In this document: positions 43,661 through 52,050 of the stretch, in pieces
How the letters are laid out: each line of letters opens with the position of its first letter
How positions within the stretch are numbered: the stretch's first letter is position 1
DNA from: Rhizobium sp. CF080
GTDB lineage: Bacteria; Pseudomonadota; Alphaproteobacteria; Rhizobiales; Rhizobiaceae
NCBI RefSeq assembly: GCF_000282095.2
Contig: NZ_AKKC02000010.1
Coordinates: 243,733-307,732 of the forward strand
Length of the DNA stretch: 64,000 bases
Direction: 5' to 3'
The notes under the pieces: generated by a model
Seen by the model: only the letters and a program-made list of their open reading frames with translations
What the model was told of the DNA's origin: nothing
Database searches by the model: none
Program-made: the position numbers and the translations under genes

Positions 43661-44386
43661 CTATTGGGCCTCGTCTATGCCGTAGCGCTTGAGAATTGCC
43701 TTCTGGACGCCGTCCTTGATGAGGCGGTCGAGACCTGCCTGCATCCTGGCGATCAGGTCGTCGGGTACATCCGGGTTGCAGGCAATGCCGAGATGCTGTT
43801 CGGAGAACAGGATGACCTTTTCGATCGGTGTTCCGTCGGCCTTGAGCTTTTGGTAGACGCCTTCCGACATGGGCATCATGTCGATACGATCCTGCAGCAG
43901 TTTTCTGAGCGTCGTATCGACATTGGCGCTGAGATCGATCTTCGGGAAACCGAAGCTCTTCAGAAGCCCCTCGGTATAATCGGCGCGATGGGTGCCGACC
44001 GTATATTGCTTGGCCTCGTCCAGGGTGGTCGCCGCGGCCTTCGAACCCGCATGGCGGACAAGGATGTTGCGATCGATGAACAGCGGCACGACCCATTTGA
44101 AACGAGGCTCGCGGTCGGGCGTGCGAGCGGCGGCGAAGACGCAGTGCATGGATTGCGTCTCGGCCATGGCGATCGCGCGGGCCCAGGGCATGATCTCCAG
44201 CGTGTATTGCGTGCCGGCGTCACGCATGATGATCTCGACCTGATCGATGCCGACGCCCCGGTAGTTGCCGCCCGGCTCCTGGTAGCTGAAAGGCGGGTAG
44301 GGCTCCGTTGAAAAGGCGATCGGTTGCTGGGCATGGGCGCCCGCCGCGAGGCTGAGGCTGGCAAGAAGCGGCGCTGCGATTTTCAT
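43661..44386 (-). CDS. Periplasmic solute-binding-like protein (SBP_bac_3 type)
   Basis: The 241-residue protein begins with a signal peptide (MKIAAPLLASLSLAAGAHAQ). The body resembles family 3 binding proteins: IAFSTEPYPPFSYQEPGGNY, GVGIDQVEIIMRDAG and a closing helix (LDRLIKDGVQKAILKRYG). AAGGGGG precedes the ATG at 44386. No ABC permease is adjacent. It lies just after a GGDEF-EAL gene on the same strand (gap 67 bp), so it may act as a sensor partner; this is inference. Confidence 0.82.
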   Translation of the reverse strand: MKIAAPLLASLSLAAGAHAQQPIAFSTEPYPPFSYQEPGGNYRGVGIDQVEIIMRDAGTQYTLEIMPWARAIAMAETQSMHCVFAAARTPDREPRFKWVVPLFIDRNILVRHAGSKAAATTLDEAKQYTVGTHRADYTEGLLKSFGFPKIDLSANVDTTLRKLLQDRIDMMPMSEGVYQKLKADGTPIEKVILFSEQHLGIACNPDVPDDLIARMQAGLDRLIKDGVQKAILKRYGIDEAQ

Positions 44387-44453
44387 CTGTCCCCCTTCCA
44401 AACGCGCATGTTGTCATTTCTGACCCAGCATCTGGTCCGGAGGTGAGGGCTTG

Positions 44454-46832
44454 TCAGCTCGCCATGGACTCGATTTCGGCCTGCCGGGCGGAGAGGGCCG
44501 AGATCAGTTCGGAGATTTCGCGGGGCTTCGAAAAGAGATAGCCCTGGGCGTAGTCGATGCCTATTTGCTGCAGCAACGAGCGCTGTTCTTCCGTCTCGAC
44601 GCCTTCGGCGACGACCTTGCAATTCATCTTGTGAGAAATAGCACTGATGCCTTCGACAAGCATCCTGTTCTTACTGCCTATATCGCCGGTCTGTTCGGTC
44701 AGCGAGCGGATGAAAGACTGGTCGATCTTGACGATATCGACCGGGAAACGGCTCATGTAGCTCAGCGACGAATAGCCGGTGCCGAAATCGTCCAGCGCGA
44801 TGCGGCAGCCGAAGCGGTGGATCTCGTTGAGGATGGTGCGGATCTCGGGATTGTCGTGCATCAGCACGGCTTCGGTGATTTCCACCACCAGGCGCGACGG
44901 GTCTATGCCGTAGCGGCCGAGCAGACCCGCCAAGCGTGCCGGCAGGCCCGGCTCGAACTGCAGCGGCGAAAAGTTGACCGCTACATAGGTCTCGCTCATG
45001 CCGACCAGGCGGGAGACGCGGGCAAGGTTCGCCATCGCGTCCTCCAGGATCAGGTTGCCGATCTGGCCGATCGAACCGGTTTCCTCGGCAACGCTGATGA
45101 TGCCGGCCGGCGACATCAGGCCTTTCCGCGGATGGCGCATGCGCATCAGGGCTTCGAAGCCTGACGGAATGCCGGTGTCGATGTCGACGATCGGCTGGAA
45201 ATGCGCCTCGAACCAGCTTGCGGCGATCCCGACTTCGATGTCGCTTTCGATCTCGGCCCGTTCCCGCGTCTGGTCGAGGATGGCGGAATCGTAGACCTGC
45301 GCGCCGTTCTTGCCGTCGCGTTTGCGGGCATACATGGCCATGTCGGATTTCTGCAGCAGTTCGGCGGCGCTGGCGGCATGGCTCGGATAGAAGGCAAGTC
45401 CGATACTGGCGCTCAATCGTACGCCGGTGCCCTGGATCCGGAACGGTACCTCGAACATGTCGACGATTTTCTGGCTGAGTTCGGTTGCGCGGCGTTCGGC
45501 ACCATCCCCGGTGATCAGGATGGCGAATTCATCGCCGCCGAGGCGCGAGGCGGTATCGCTTTCATGCAGCATCGGCCGCGTCCGCTCGACGAACTGGCAG
45601 AGCACGGCGTCGCCGGCGGCGTGGCCGAGATTGTCGTTGATCGCCTTGAAGCGGTCGAGATCGACGAACAGGCAGGCAACTTCGGTGCGCGCCCTGTCGG
45701 CCTCGGCGATCTTCTGGTCGAGCGTCGCTTCGAAGCCCTGGCGGTTCAGCAGCCCGGTCAGGTGGTCGGAGATCGCCTGCTGATGGTTGCGCAGTTCCGA
45801 CTGCCTGAGTTCCGTGACGTCCGTCATGACGCTCAGCGAACCGGGAATGCTGCCGCTGGCCGTGCCGAGTTCGGTCTCGACGATCAATACGTCCATCAGG
45901 CGGCTGTCGGCGCACAGGAAGCGGACCGTGACCTCGATCGCCGGGCCGCTCGATTTTGCCTGCTGCTTGCGCCTTGCATAGATCTGCCGGTCGGCGGGGG
46001 CGACGAGTTCGGAGAAGGGATGGCCGATGACATTCTCGCGGCGATAGCCAGTCGCCAGCAGCCAGTAGTCGCTGACGGCGGCGATCTGGTCGCTCGAGGT
46101 CAGCGAGAACAGCATGGCCGGCGTCAGGTTGTAGATTTCCGTGGTCTGCTGATGGGCGCGCTTCAGTTCGCGCTCCTCGCGCTCCAGCAGCGTCTGCATT
46201 TCGTTGAAACTCTTCGCCAGCCGTCCCATCTCGTCGTTCGAGCGCCAGTCGACATGGTGGCGCGAACCGAGCCTGCGGGTTGCCTCGATGGCCGCTGTCA
46301 GCCGCATCAGCGGCTTGATGACCATGACGCGATTGCCAAGGATGGCTGCGCCGAAGACCGTCAGGATGGTGATGATGAAGATGGAGATGAAGGCCATTTC
46401 CATCTGGTGCAGGGCTGAGAACCAGCCGAGTTTCGGCACGTAGACGGTAATGCTGCCAACATTGCGGGTGCCCTGTTGCGACTTGTAGAAGACGGGTTCG
46501 GAGATCGCTTCCAGGCCGCGGAAATCGGCCGGATTGACGTCGACCTCGGAAATATTCAGCTTGCCCGTGTTGTCGCTGATCTGCACGCCGTTGATGGCGG
46601 GATCGGCGATCAGCATCGAGGCGACCTGGTGGATGCTGTCGGCGTCGAGATCCCAGAGCGGCTTGCCGAGCGCCTGGGAATTGGTCACCAGCACGACATT
46701 GACATGTTCGCTGAGGTTCTTGGCGGCCTGCTGGGAGGAAAGTGCCAGAAACAGCGTGAACAGCGGAGCGACGACGACCAGAAGGGCGCCCGAAATAATC
46801 GCAATAAAACGACTCTCAACGGAATGAGTCAT
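44454..46832 (-). CDS. Membrane GGDEF-EAL protein with HAMP and PAS domains
   Basis: The 792-residue protein has helices at about 9-32 and 146-166 around a periplasmic sensor, then HAMP (about 168-220), PAS (about 230-345), GGDEF (intact GGDEF at 432-436) and EAL (intact EAL at 560-562, with DDFGTGYSSLSYM, KIDQSFI and EGVETEEQ). Both synthesis and breakdown of c-di-GMP are possible by motif. The start at 46832 gives a short N-terminus before the first helix. The downstream gene encodes a solute-binding-like protein. Confidence 0.93.
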   Translation of the reverse strand: MTHSVESRFIAIISGALLVVVAPLFTLFLALSSQQAAKNLSEHVNVVLVTNSQALGKPLWDLDADSIHQVASMLIADPAINGVQISDNTGKLNISEVDVNPADFRGLEAISEPVFYKSQQGTRNVGSITVYVPKLGWFSALHQMEMAFISIFIITILTVFGAAILGNRVMVIKPLMRLTAAIEATRRLGSRHHVDWRSNDEMGRLAKSFNEMQTLLEREERELKRAHQQTTEIYNLTPAMLFSLTSSDQIAAVSDYWLLATGYRRENVIGHPFSELVAPADRQIYARRKQQAKSSGPAIEVTVRFLCADSRLMDVLIVETELGTASGSIPGSLSVMTDVTELRQSELRNHQQAISDHLTGLLNRQGFEATLDQKIAEADRARTEVACLFVDLDRFKAINDNLGHAAGDAVLCQFVERTRPMLHESDTASRLGGDEFAILITGDGAERRATELSQKIVDMFEVPFRIQGTGVRLSASIGLAFYPSHAASAAELLQKSDMAMYARKRDGKNGAQVYDSAILDQTRERAEIESDIEVGIAASWFEAHFQPIVDIDTGIPSGFEALMRMRHPRKGLMSPAGIISVAEETGSIGQIGNLILEDAMANLARVSRLVGMSETYVAVNFSPLQFEPGLPARLAGLLGRYGIDPSRLVVEITEAVLMHDNPEIRTILNEIHRFGCRIALDDFGTGYSSLSYMSRFPVDIVKIDQSFIRSLTEQTGDIGSKNRMLVEGISAISHKMNCKVVAEGVETEEQRSLLQQIGIDYAQGYLFSKPREISELISALSARQAEIESMAS

Positions 46833-46994
46833 CCGTCTTCCCCGCATTCATCGTCTGGCTATCGCCGGACTCTTCCCCGTCATGCTGAAGTAGCGTGCAT
46901 CGTTTCACCTATTCATTAAACTTCACTGAAACGACGGTGCCAAGATTCGAACGAATTACGGAGGCAGGGTTACTAAACTGTATTCAGCCAACAA

Positions 46995-47024
46995 TAAAAA
47001 ACCCGCTTTCTTGCGAAAGCGGGT
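46995..47024 (-). terminator. Rho-independent terminator of rplY
   Basis: ACCCGCTTTC and GAAAGCGGGT form a perfect 10-bp stem with a 4-nt loop; on the minus strand a TTTTTA tract follows. It lies 24 bp after the rplY stop. Confidence 0.93.
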
Positions 47025-47048
47025 CCCATTTCAAGAATTTCGGCCTGG

Positions 47049-47654
47049 TTATTCAGCAGAAGCCGGTTCTTCCTCGGCAACGCCTGCAGCCGGGGCGACG
47101 ATCGTCGCGATGGTGAAGTCGCGGTCGGCGATGACCGGACGTGCGCCAGCCGGCAGCTTGACGGCGGAGATGTGGAGGCTGTCGCCGATCTTCGCGCCCG
47201 TCAGGTCGACGGTCAGGAATTCCGGAATGTCGTTGGCCGGGCAAAGCAGCTCGACTTCGTGACGGACGATATTGAGAACGCCACCGATCTTGATGCCCGG
47301 GGACTTCTCTTCGTTGACGAAGTGAACCGGAACTTCAACGGAAACTTCCGTGTTGCCCGAGACGCGCAGAAAATCCACGTGCATGGTGAAGTCGCGGACC
47401 GGATCGAGCTGATAGTCCTTCGGCAGGACCTGGATCTTCTCACCGTTGACTTCGATCGTGGCAATGGTGGTCATGAAACCACCGGCATGGATGCGCTTCG
47501 TCACTTCGTTGGTCGACAGAGCGATCGCGAGGGGGGACTGCTTGTCACCATAGATGACAGCAGGAATGAAACCGTTGCGGCGAAGTTCACGGGAGGACCC
47601 CTTACCTACCCGTTCGCGCGCCTCGGCCTTGAGCTCGTATGATGCGTGGCTCAT
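47049..47654 (-). CDS. rplY: 50S ribosomal protein L25 / general stress protein Ctc
   Basis: The 201-residue protein is the long Ctc form of L25, which binds 5S rRNA. It shows YELKAEARERVGKGSSRELR then RRNGFIPAVIYG, TTIATIEVNG, DPVRDFTMHVDFLRV and a C-terminal extension ending EEPASAE. AAAGGA lies 8 nt before the ATG at 47654. It has its own promoter and terminator. Confidence 0.96.
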   Translation of the reverse strand: MSHASYELKAEARERVGKGSSRELRRNGFIPAVIYGDKQSPLAIALSTNEVTKRIHAGGFMTTIATIEVNGEKIQVLPKDYQLDPVRDFTMHVDFLRVSGNTEVSVEVPVHFVNEEKSPGIKIGGVLNIVRHEVELLCPANDIPEFLTVDLTGAKIGDSLHISAVKLPAGARPVIADRDFTIATIVAPAAGVAEEEPASAE

Positions 47655-47779
47655 GGCATATCCTTTCGAGGTTGTTTGGAGAGTTTTCCGCAAGCATTGT
47701 CGGCTCGCGTCAAACCGAAGGGCACCATCCGATGCGCTTCATCCGCGTTGCCTCCAAGGGTGTCTACGCGGACCGGCGC

Positions 47780-47808
47780 GCTATAATACAACGAGCAAGA
47801 ATGTGCAA
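47780..47808 (-). promoter_or_regulatory. Probable sigma-70 promoter of rplY
   Basis: On the minus strand TTGCAC (47803-47808) and TATAGC (47780-47785) are spaced by 17 bp. Transcription would begin near 47773, giving a leader of about 120 nt before rplY. Confidence 0.5.
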
Positions 47809-47838
47809 GCTTTTCGGCCCGGAAACAAAGGGCCTGCG

Positions 47839-47867
47839 CTTGACTTCGCCGGTTCGTCTTCCACATT
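47839..47867 (+). promoter_or_regulatory. Possible promoter of the exported protein at 47900
   Basis: CTTGAC (47839-47844), a strong rhizobial -35 element, is followed after 17 bp by CACATT. The -10 match is weak. It sits 33 bp before the start codon. Confidence 0.35.
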
Positions 47868-47899
47868 GGTGCCGGTTGAACGAGGGAAGGGCTTGATTC

Positions 47900-49345
47900 A
47901 TGAAACGGACTTTGATCGCGGCCGGCCTGATGGCTGCGTCATGCGTATATCCGGCTGCGGCGGCTGAGATCAATGACAAGGGTGCCCGCACCCTCAAGGA
48001 AAGCCTCACCTACTTCCTGCCGGATACGGTCAAGTCCACGGGATTCCTGACCGTCAAGCCTGCCGGCGAGCGCTACGAGATCAGCTACGATTTCGCCAAG
48101 CTCCTCAAGTCCATCAACAAGAAAGACTTCACGGTTTCCGGCCTGAAGCCGCTTTCGGTCTTCGCCGCGCCCCTCGACAACGGCCAGTGGAAGTTCAACA
48201 GCGACAGCGACATGAATTTCACCGTCAAGGGCAAGATGCCCGACGGCAAGCCGACGAACCTGAGCTATTCCGTCACCGACATGGTGTTTTCCGGCATTTT
48301 CGATCCGGCGATCAGCTATCTGCGCTCGGGCGAGGCGACGTCCGGCCCGATCCGCATGGTCTCGAAGAACGGCCCGGAAGAGGTCGAAGCGAGTTTCGCG
48401 AGCACGAACTATTCACTTGCATCCTCGGCGAGTGCCGTTGCCGGAAGCACCGATTTCACCGGCAAGGGCTCGTTCTCGCGTTTCTATGAACGGGTTGTGA
48501 CGCCGGAAACTCCGCCGGTGCAGATCCGCGCCGAAAGCCTCGATTTCGACGTCAGTGTCCAAGGCGTGGTGGCCGAAAAGATCCGCAATCTCGTCGCCTT
48601 CGTGCTGGAACTCGTCAACGATGAAAAGCCCTCGCAGGCCGAGGTCGCAAAACTGAAGGATCTCATCCGCGGCGCAATGCCGTTCTTCACGGCGCTGTCG
48701 GAAAAGATCACCTTCAACCAGTTCACCGTGGCAAGCCCGATCGGCGATTTCGGCGTCAACAAGCTCGACTACACGTTCACGATGAGCGAGCCCGCCGAGG
48801 CGACGCGGATCGGCTTCGGGGCACGCGTCGAGAACATCTCCACGCCCGCCGGCATTATTCCGCCGCTCTATGTCCAGCTGGTGCCCGACATGGCGGAGAT
48901 GGAGGTCGGGATCGCCGACCTCAACTTCCAGCGTTTCATCGACACCCTGATGGAAATGGACTTTTCGAAACCCACTCCGCTGCCGGAAGCGGAGGGCGAA
49001 CGCCTCGGCAAGGCCTTTCTCGACGACGGACAGCTGACAATCGATTTCCCGCGGGTCGCCGCGAAATCCGCTCTCTACGACATCGAAGCCTCCGGCAAGG
49101 TCAAGGGTTATCCGGAGGAGAAGGAGCACTATACGCTCGAAACCTCGATCCTTGCCCGCGATGTCGACAGGCTGATCCAGTATTTCCAGACCGCCGCCAA
49201 GAGCGATCCCCAGTTCAACCAGGTTTCGTTCGCGATGATGATGGCGAAGGGCATGGCAAAGACGGAACCGGATGGCCGCCTGCGCTGGGACATCAAGTTC
49301 GAGGACGGCAAGACCTTCAGCGTCAACGGGCAGCCGATCCAATGA
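47900..49345 (+). CDS. Large exported protein of unknown function
   Basis: The 481-residue protein has a signal peptide (MKRTLIAAGLMAASCVYPAA, cleavage near residue 22) and a long beta-rich body with repeated segments such as DMNFTVKGKMPDGKPTNLSY and DFDVSVQGVVAEKI. It looks like a periplasmic protein that binds or scaffolds something; it may belong to a DUF2125-like family, but I am not sure. There are no helices after the signal peptide. It is divergent from rplY. Confidence 0.7.
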   Translation: MKRTLIAAGLMAASCVYPAAAAEINDKGARTLKESLTYFLPDTVKSTGFLTVKPAGERYEISYDFAKLLKSINKKDFTVSGLKPLSVFAAPLDNGQWKFNSDSDMNFTVKGKMPDGKPTNLSYSVTDMVFSGIFDPAISYLRSGEATSGPIRMVSKNGPEEVEASFASTNYSLASSASAVAGSTDFTGKGSFSRFYERVVTPETPPVQIRAESLDFDVSVQGVVAEKIRNLVAFVLELVNDEKPSQAEVAKLKDLIRGAMPFFTALSEKITFNQFTVASPIGDFGVNKLDYTFTMSEPAEATRIGFGARVENISTPAGIIPPLYVQLVPDMAEMEVGIADLNFQRFIDTLMEMDFSKPTPLPEAEGERLGKAFLDDGQLTIDFPRVAAKSALYDIEASGKVKGYPEEKEHYTLETSILARDVDRLIQYFQTAAKSDPQFNQVSFAMMMAKGMAKTEPDGRLRWDIKFEDGKTFSVNGQPIQ

Positions 49346-49510
49346 TCTGAGGGCGTTGCTTAGGTGCAGGACCTGTCAATCTGGCATCGGCATCCGGCGA
49401 CGACAGCCGCGGGCATCGCGCGATGAACGGACCACCACCGGCAACTTTTTGCTGAAAGCGAGCTTTCAATTGGAGTTGTCAGGCGCTCCTTCATCTCGCG
49501 TGCGGCCGAC

Positions 49511-49942
49511 TCATTCGGCTGCCGCGATACGAATAGGACGCGTTCCGATCGGAGCGCCGGTCGCGCGGTCGATGGTGACGGGATCGATCTCCGTTCCGGT
49601 CTCGGCGTCGAAGAACCGGGTCACCTTGCCCCCGCCGCGATGCTTGCGTCCCCACGCGCCGATCGCGAACAGAACCGGCAGAAAGTCGCGGCCGGCTTCC
49701 GTCAGCACGTATTCGTTCCGTGGCGGACGGTCGGAATAGCGGCGTTTCTCCAGCAGCCCCTCCTCGGTCAGCGATGAAAGCCGCCCCGTCAGCATCGTCG
49801 GCGCGATGCCGAGGCTCTTGCGAAAATCATCGAAGCGGGTGAGGCCCGCATGGGCGTCGCGCATGATCAGCATGCTCCAGGCATCCCCGACAAGGGCGAG
49901 ACTGCGAGCGATCAGGCAGGGCTGGTTGGAAAGATTCTTCAT
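49511..49942 (-). CDS. HxlR-family transcriptional regulator
   Basis: The 143-residue protein has the winged-helix HxlR pattern: CLIARSLALVGDAWSMLIMR near residues 9-28, then RFDDFRKSLGIAPTMLTGRL and the wing YSDRPPRNEYVLTEAGRDF. It is divergent from an SDR and an MDR oxidoreductase and probably controls them. Many relatives respond to reactive electrophiles through a cysteine; here Cys9 is in place. Confidence 0.9.
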   Translation of the reverse strand: MKNLSNQPCLIARSLALVGDAWSMLIMRDAHAGLTRFDDFRKSLGIAPTMLTGRLSSLTEEGLLEKRRYSDRPPRNEYVLTEAGRDFLPVLFAIGAWGRKHRGGGKVTRFFDAETGTEIDPVTIDRATGAPIGTRPIRIAAAE

Positions 49943-50031
49943 GTCAGTATCTTTTTAGTAGTGACTTGATATCGAATTGATAGTAATGGATTGCTCCTAG
50001 ATGTTCCATGACAAAATGAAAGCGGAAGGCG
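49943..50031. promoter_or_regulatory. Divergent HxlR/SDR promoter region
   Basis: The 89-bp AT-rich gap between the HxlR and SDR start codons contains the direct repeat TTGATAtcgaaTTGATAg near 49967-49984. Its position fits an operator shared by both genes, but the exact site is uncertain. Confidence 0.35.
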
Positions 50032-50847
50032 ATGAGCAAGACAGAACGCGGCATTGCCCTGGTCACGGGCGCCTCTTCCGGTATCGGGCTGGTGACGGCA
50101 CGAGCACTGCGGCGCGATGGCTACCGTGTTTTTGGTACCAGCCGAAAGCCGATGCCCGATACCGCGGATGGGATCACGATGCTGGTCTGCGACGTCACCG
50201 ATGATGCATCGGTACAGAGCGTCGTCGACGAGATCTCAAGTCGCGCAGGACGGATCGATCTTCTCGTCAACAATGCCGGTATCGGACTGCTGGGCGGCGC
50301 CGAGGAATCCACGACGGCACAGGCGAAGGCCGTATTCGACGTGAACGTGTTCGGCATCATACGAATGACAAATGCCGTCCTGCCCGTGATGAGACGCCAG
50401 CGCCGGGGCAGGATCGTCAACCTCAGTTCCATACTGGGGCTCATTCCCGCTCCCTATAACGCCCTCTATGCATCGACCAAACATGCGATCGAGGGCTATT
50501 CGGAATCGCTCGATCATGAAGTTCGAACCCAAGGCATCCGCGTTGTGCTTGTTGAGCCCGGCGTGACCCGGACCTCCTTCGAGGAGAACATCACGCGTCC
50601 GGACCAGCCGATTGCCTTTTACGATGCGGTTCGCGCTAACGCCGAGAAACTGATGCGCGAAATCGTCGCGAAGGGCGATGCACCCGAGGTGGTCGCGGCA
50701 GCAGTCGTCAAGGCCGCCAATGCGGCATCGCCCAAACGGCGCTACACTGCGGGCAAAGCAGCGGGGCAGGTGCGCTTCATGCGCCGTTTCTTGCCGGAGT
50801 CCCTGGTCGACAAGAGCCTTCGGAAGTTCAACGGGCTTCCCGCATGA
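50032..50847 (+). CDS. Short-chain dehydrogenase/reductase
   Basis: The 271-residue SDR has the NAD(P) motif TGASSGIG near residues 13-20, NNAG near 84, and the catalytic S-Y-K as NLSSILG and YASTKHA near 136-160. It likely reduces or oxidises a carbonyl/hydroxyl substrate that is not identifiable. It is followed 58 bp later by an MDR oxidoreductase and preceded by the divergent HxlR regulator. Confidence 0.9.
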   Translation: MSKTERGIALVTGASSGIGLVTARALRRDGYRVFGTSRKPMPDTADGITMLVCDVTDDASVQSVVDEISSRAGRIDLLVNNAGIGLLGGAEESTTAQAKAVFDVNVFGIIRMTNAVLPVMRRQRRGRIVNLSSILGLIPAPYNALYASTKHAIEGYSESLDHEVRTQGIRVVLVEPGVTRTSFEENITRPDQPIAFYDAVRANAEKLMREIVAKGDAPEVVAAAVVKAANAASPKRRYTAGKAAGQVRFMRRFLPESLVDKSLRKFNGLPA

Positions 50848-50905
50848 GCCGGCATCCCTGCATGGTTGGCGCGTTCGGTTTTCCCAAAAAACGAAAGTTG
50901 ATCCG

Positions 50906-51907
50906 ATGAAATCATTCCTGGTCGATCGCTACGGGAAACGTGGCGCTCTCCGGCTCGGTGAAAGCCCCGAACCGGCGTTGCGGGCAAACGATGTCATGGT
51001 CGAGGTTCATGCCGCCGGCGTGAACATGCTCGACAGCAAGATCAGGGACGGAGAGTTCAAACTCATCCTGCCCTACCGCCTTCCCCTGGTGCTGGGCAAC
51101 GATGTTGCGGGCGTGGTGGTCCGGGTAGGGGCCAATGTCCGCCAGTTCAAACCCGGTGACGAGGTCTACGCACGTCCGGCCCAAGATCGCATCGGGACAT
51201 TTGCCGAGTACATCGCCATCAACGAGGCCGATGTTGCGATGAAGCCCGCCAATCTGAACATGGAAGAGGCCGCGTCCATTCCGCTTGTCGCCCTGACTGC
51301 ATGGCAGGCGCTTGTGGAGCGGGCAAACCTGCGGAAGGGACAGAAGGTCCTGATCCATGCCGGCTCGGGCGGCGTGGGCACGATCGCGATCCAGCTTGCC
51401 AAGCATCTCGGGGCCTATGTCGCCACGACCACGAGCACGGCCAATATTGCCCTCGCGAAAAGTCTCGGCGCGGACTTCGTGGTCGATTACAAGAAGGACG
51501 ATTTCGAGAAAGTGCTGCAGGGCTACGACGTCGTGCTCAACAGCCTCGGCAAGGATACGCTGGAGAAATCCCTTCGCGTGCTGAAGCCGGGCGGCAAGTT
51601 GATCTCGATTTCCGGTCCGCCCGATCCTGATTTCGCCAAGCAGAACGGCTCCGGTTGGCTGTTTCAGCAGGTCATGCGCCTGCTGAGCTTCGGCATCAGG
51701 AAAAAATCGAAACGCCAAGGGGTCAGCTATTCGTTTCTGTTCATGACAGCGAACGGCGGGCAGCTCGCCAAGATCACCTCCCTGATCGAGGCGGGTCATA
51801 TACGGCCTGTGGTGGACCGCGTCTTCCCGTTCGAGAGGACCAACGAGGCCCTGGATTATGTCGAAACGGGGCGTGCGAAAGGGAAGGTTGTCGTCGCAGT
51901 AAAGTGA
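50906..51907 (+). CDS. Zinc-free MDR NADP-dependent oxidoreductase (quinone reductase type)
   Basis: The 333-residue protein has the MDR N-terminal segment VEVHAAGVNMLDSKIRDGEF, PLVLGNDVAGVVVRVGANV and the nucleotide motif VLIHAGSGGVGTIAIQLAKH. The usual zinc-binding cysteines are absent, placing it with quinone oxidoreductases. The start at 50906 gives MKSFLVDRYGKRG, normal for the family. With the SDR it forms an HxlR-controlled module likely handling reactive aldehydes or quinones (inference). Confidence 0.9.
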   Translation: MKSFLVDRYGKRGALRLGESPEPALRANDVMVEVHAAGVNMLDSKIRDGEFKLILPYRLPLVLGNDVAGVVVRVGANVRQFKPGDEVYARPAQDRIGTFAEYIAINEADVAMKPANLNMEEAASIPLVALTAWQALVERANLRKGQKVLIHAGSGGVGTIAIQLAKHLGAYVATTTSTANIALAKSLGADFVVDYKKDDFEKVLQGYDVVLNSLGKDTLEKSLRVLKPGGKLISISGPPDPDFAKQNGSGWLFQQVMRLLSFGIRKKSKRQGVSYSFLFMTANGGQLAKITSLIEAGHIRPVVDRVFPFERTNEALDYVETGRAKGKVVVAVK

Positions 51908-52013
51908 CGTCCGGGGGGCTTGAGCCTGGGCCTTTTGATGCCGCCTTCGCTTTTGCCAGTCAGCCGTCGTTTACCATCCGAAGGAACGTTTCAAACATGT
52001 TTCAATGCTAAAA

Positions 52014-52038
52014 CTTTTCAACAAAACCAGTTGAAAAG
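52014..52038. promoter_or_regulatory. 25-bp perfect inverted repeat before the MHYT gene
   Basis: CTTTTCAAC (52014-52022) and GTTGAAAAG (52030-52038) are perfect inverted arms with a 7-nt AAAACCA loop, 12 bp before the start codon. A further AAACATGTTT palindrome lies about 15 bp upstream. It may be an operator or an RNA hairpin in the leader; no T-run follows. Confidence 0.45.
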
Positions 52039-52050
52039 TAACAGGCTTTC

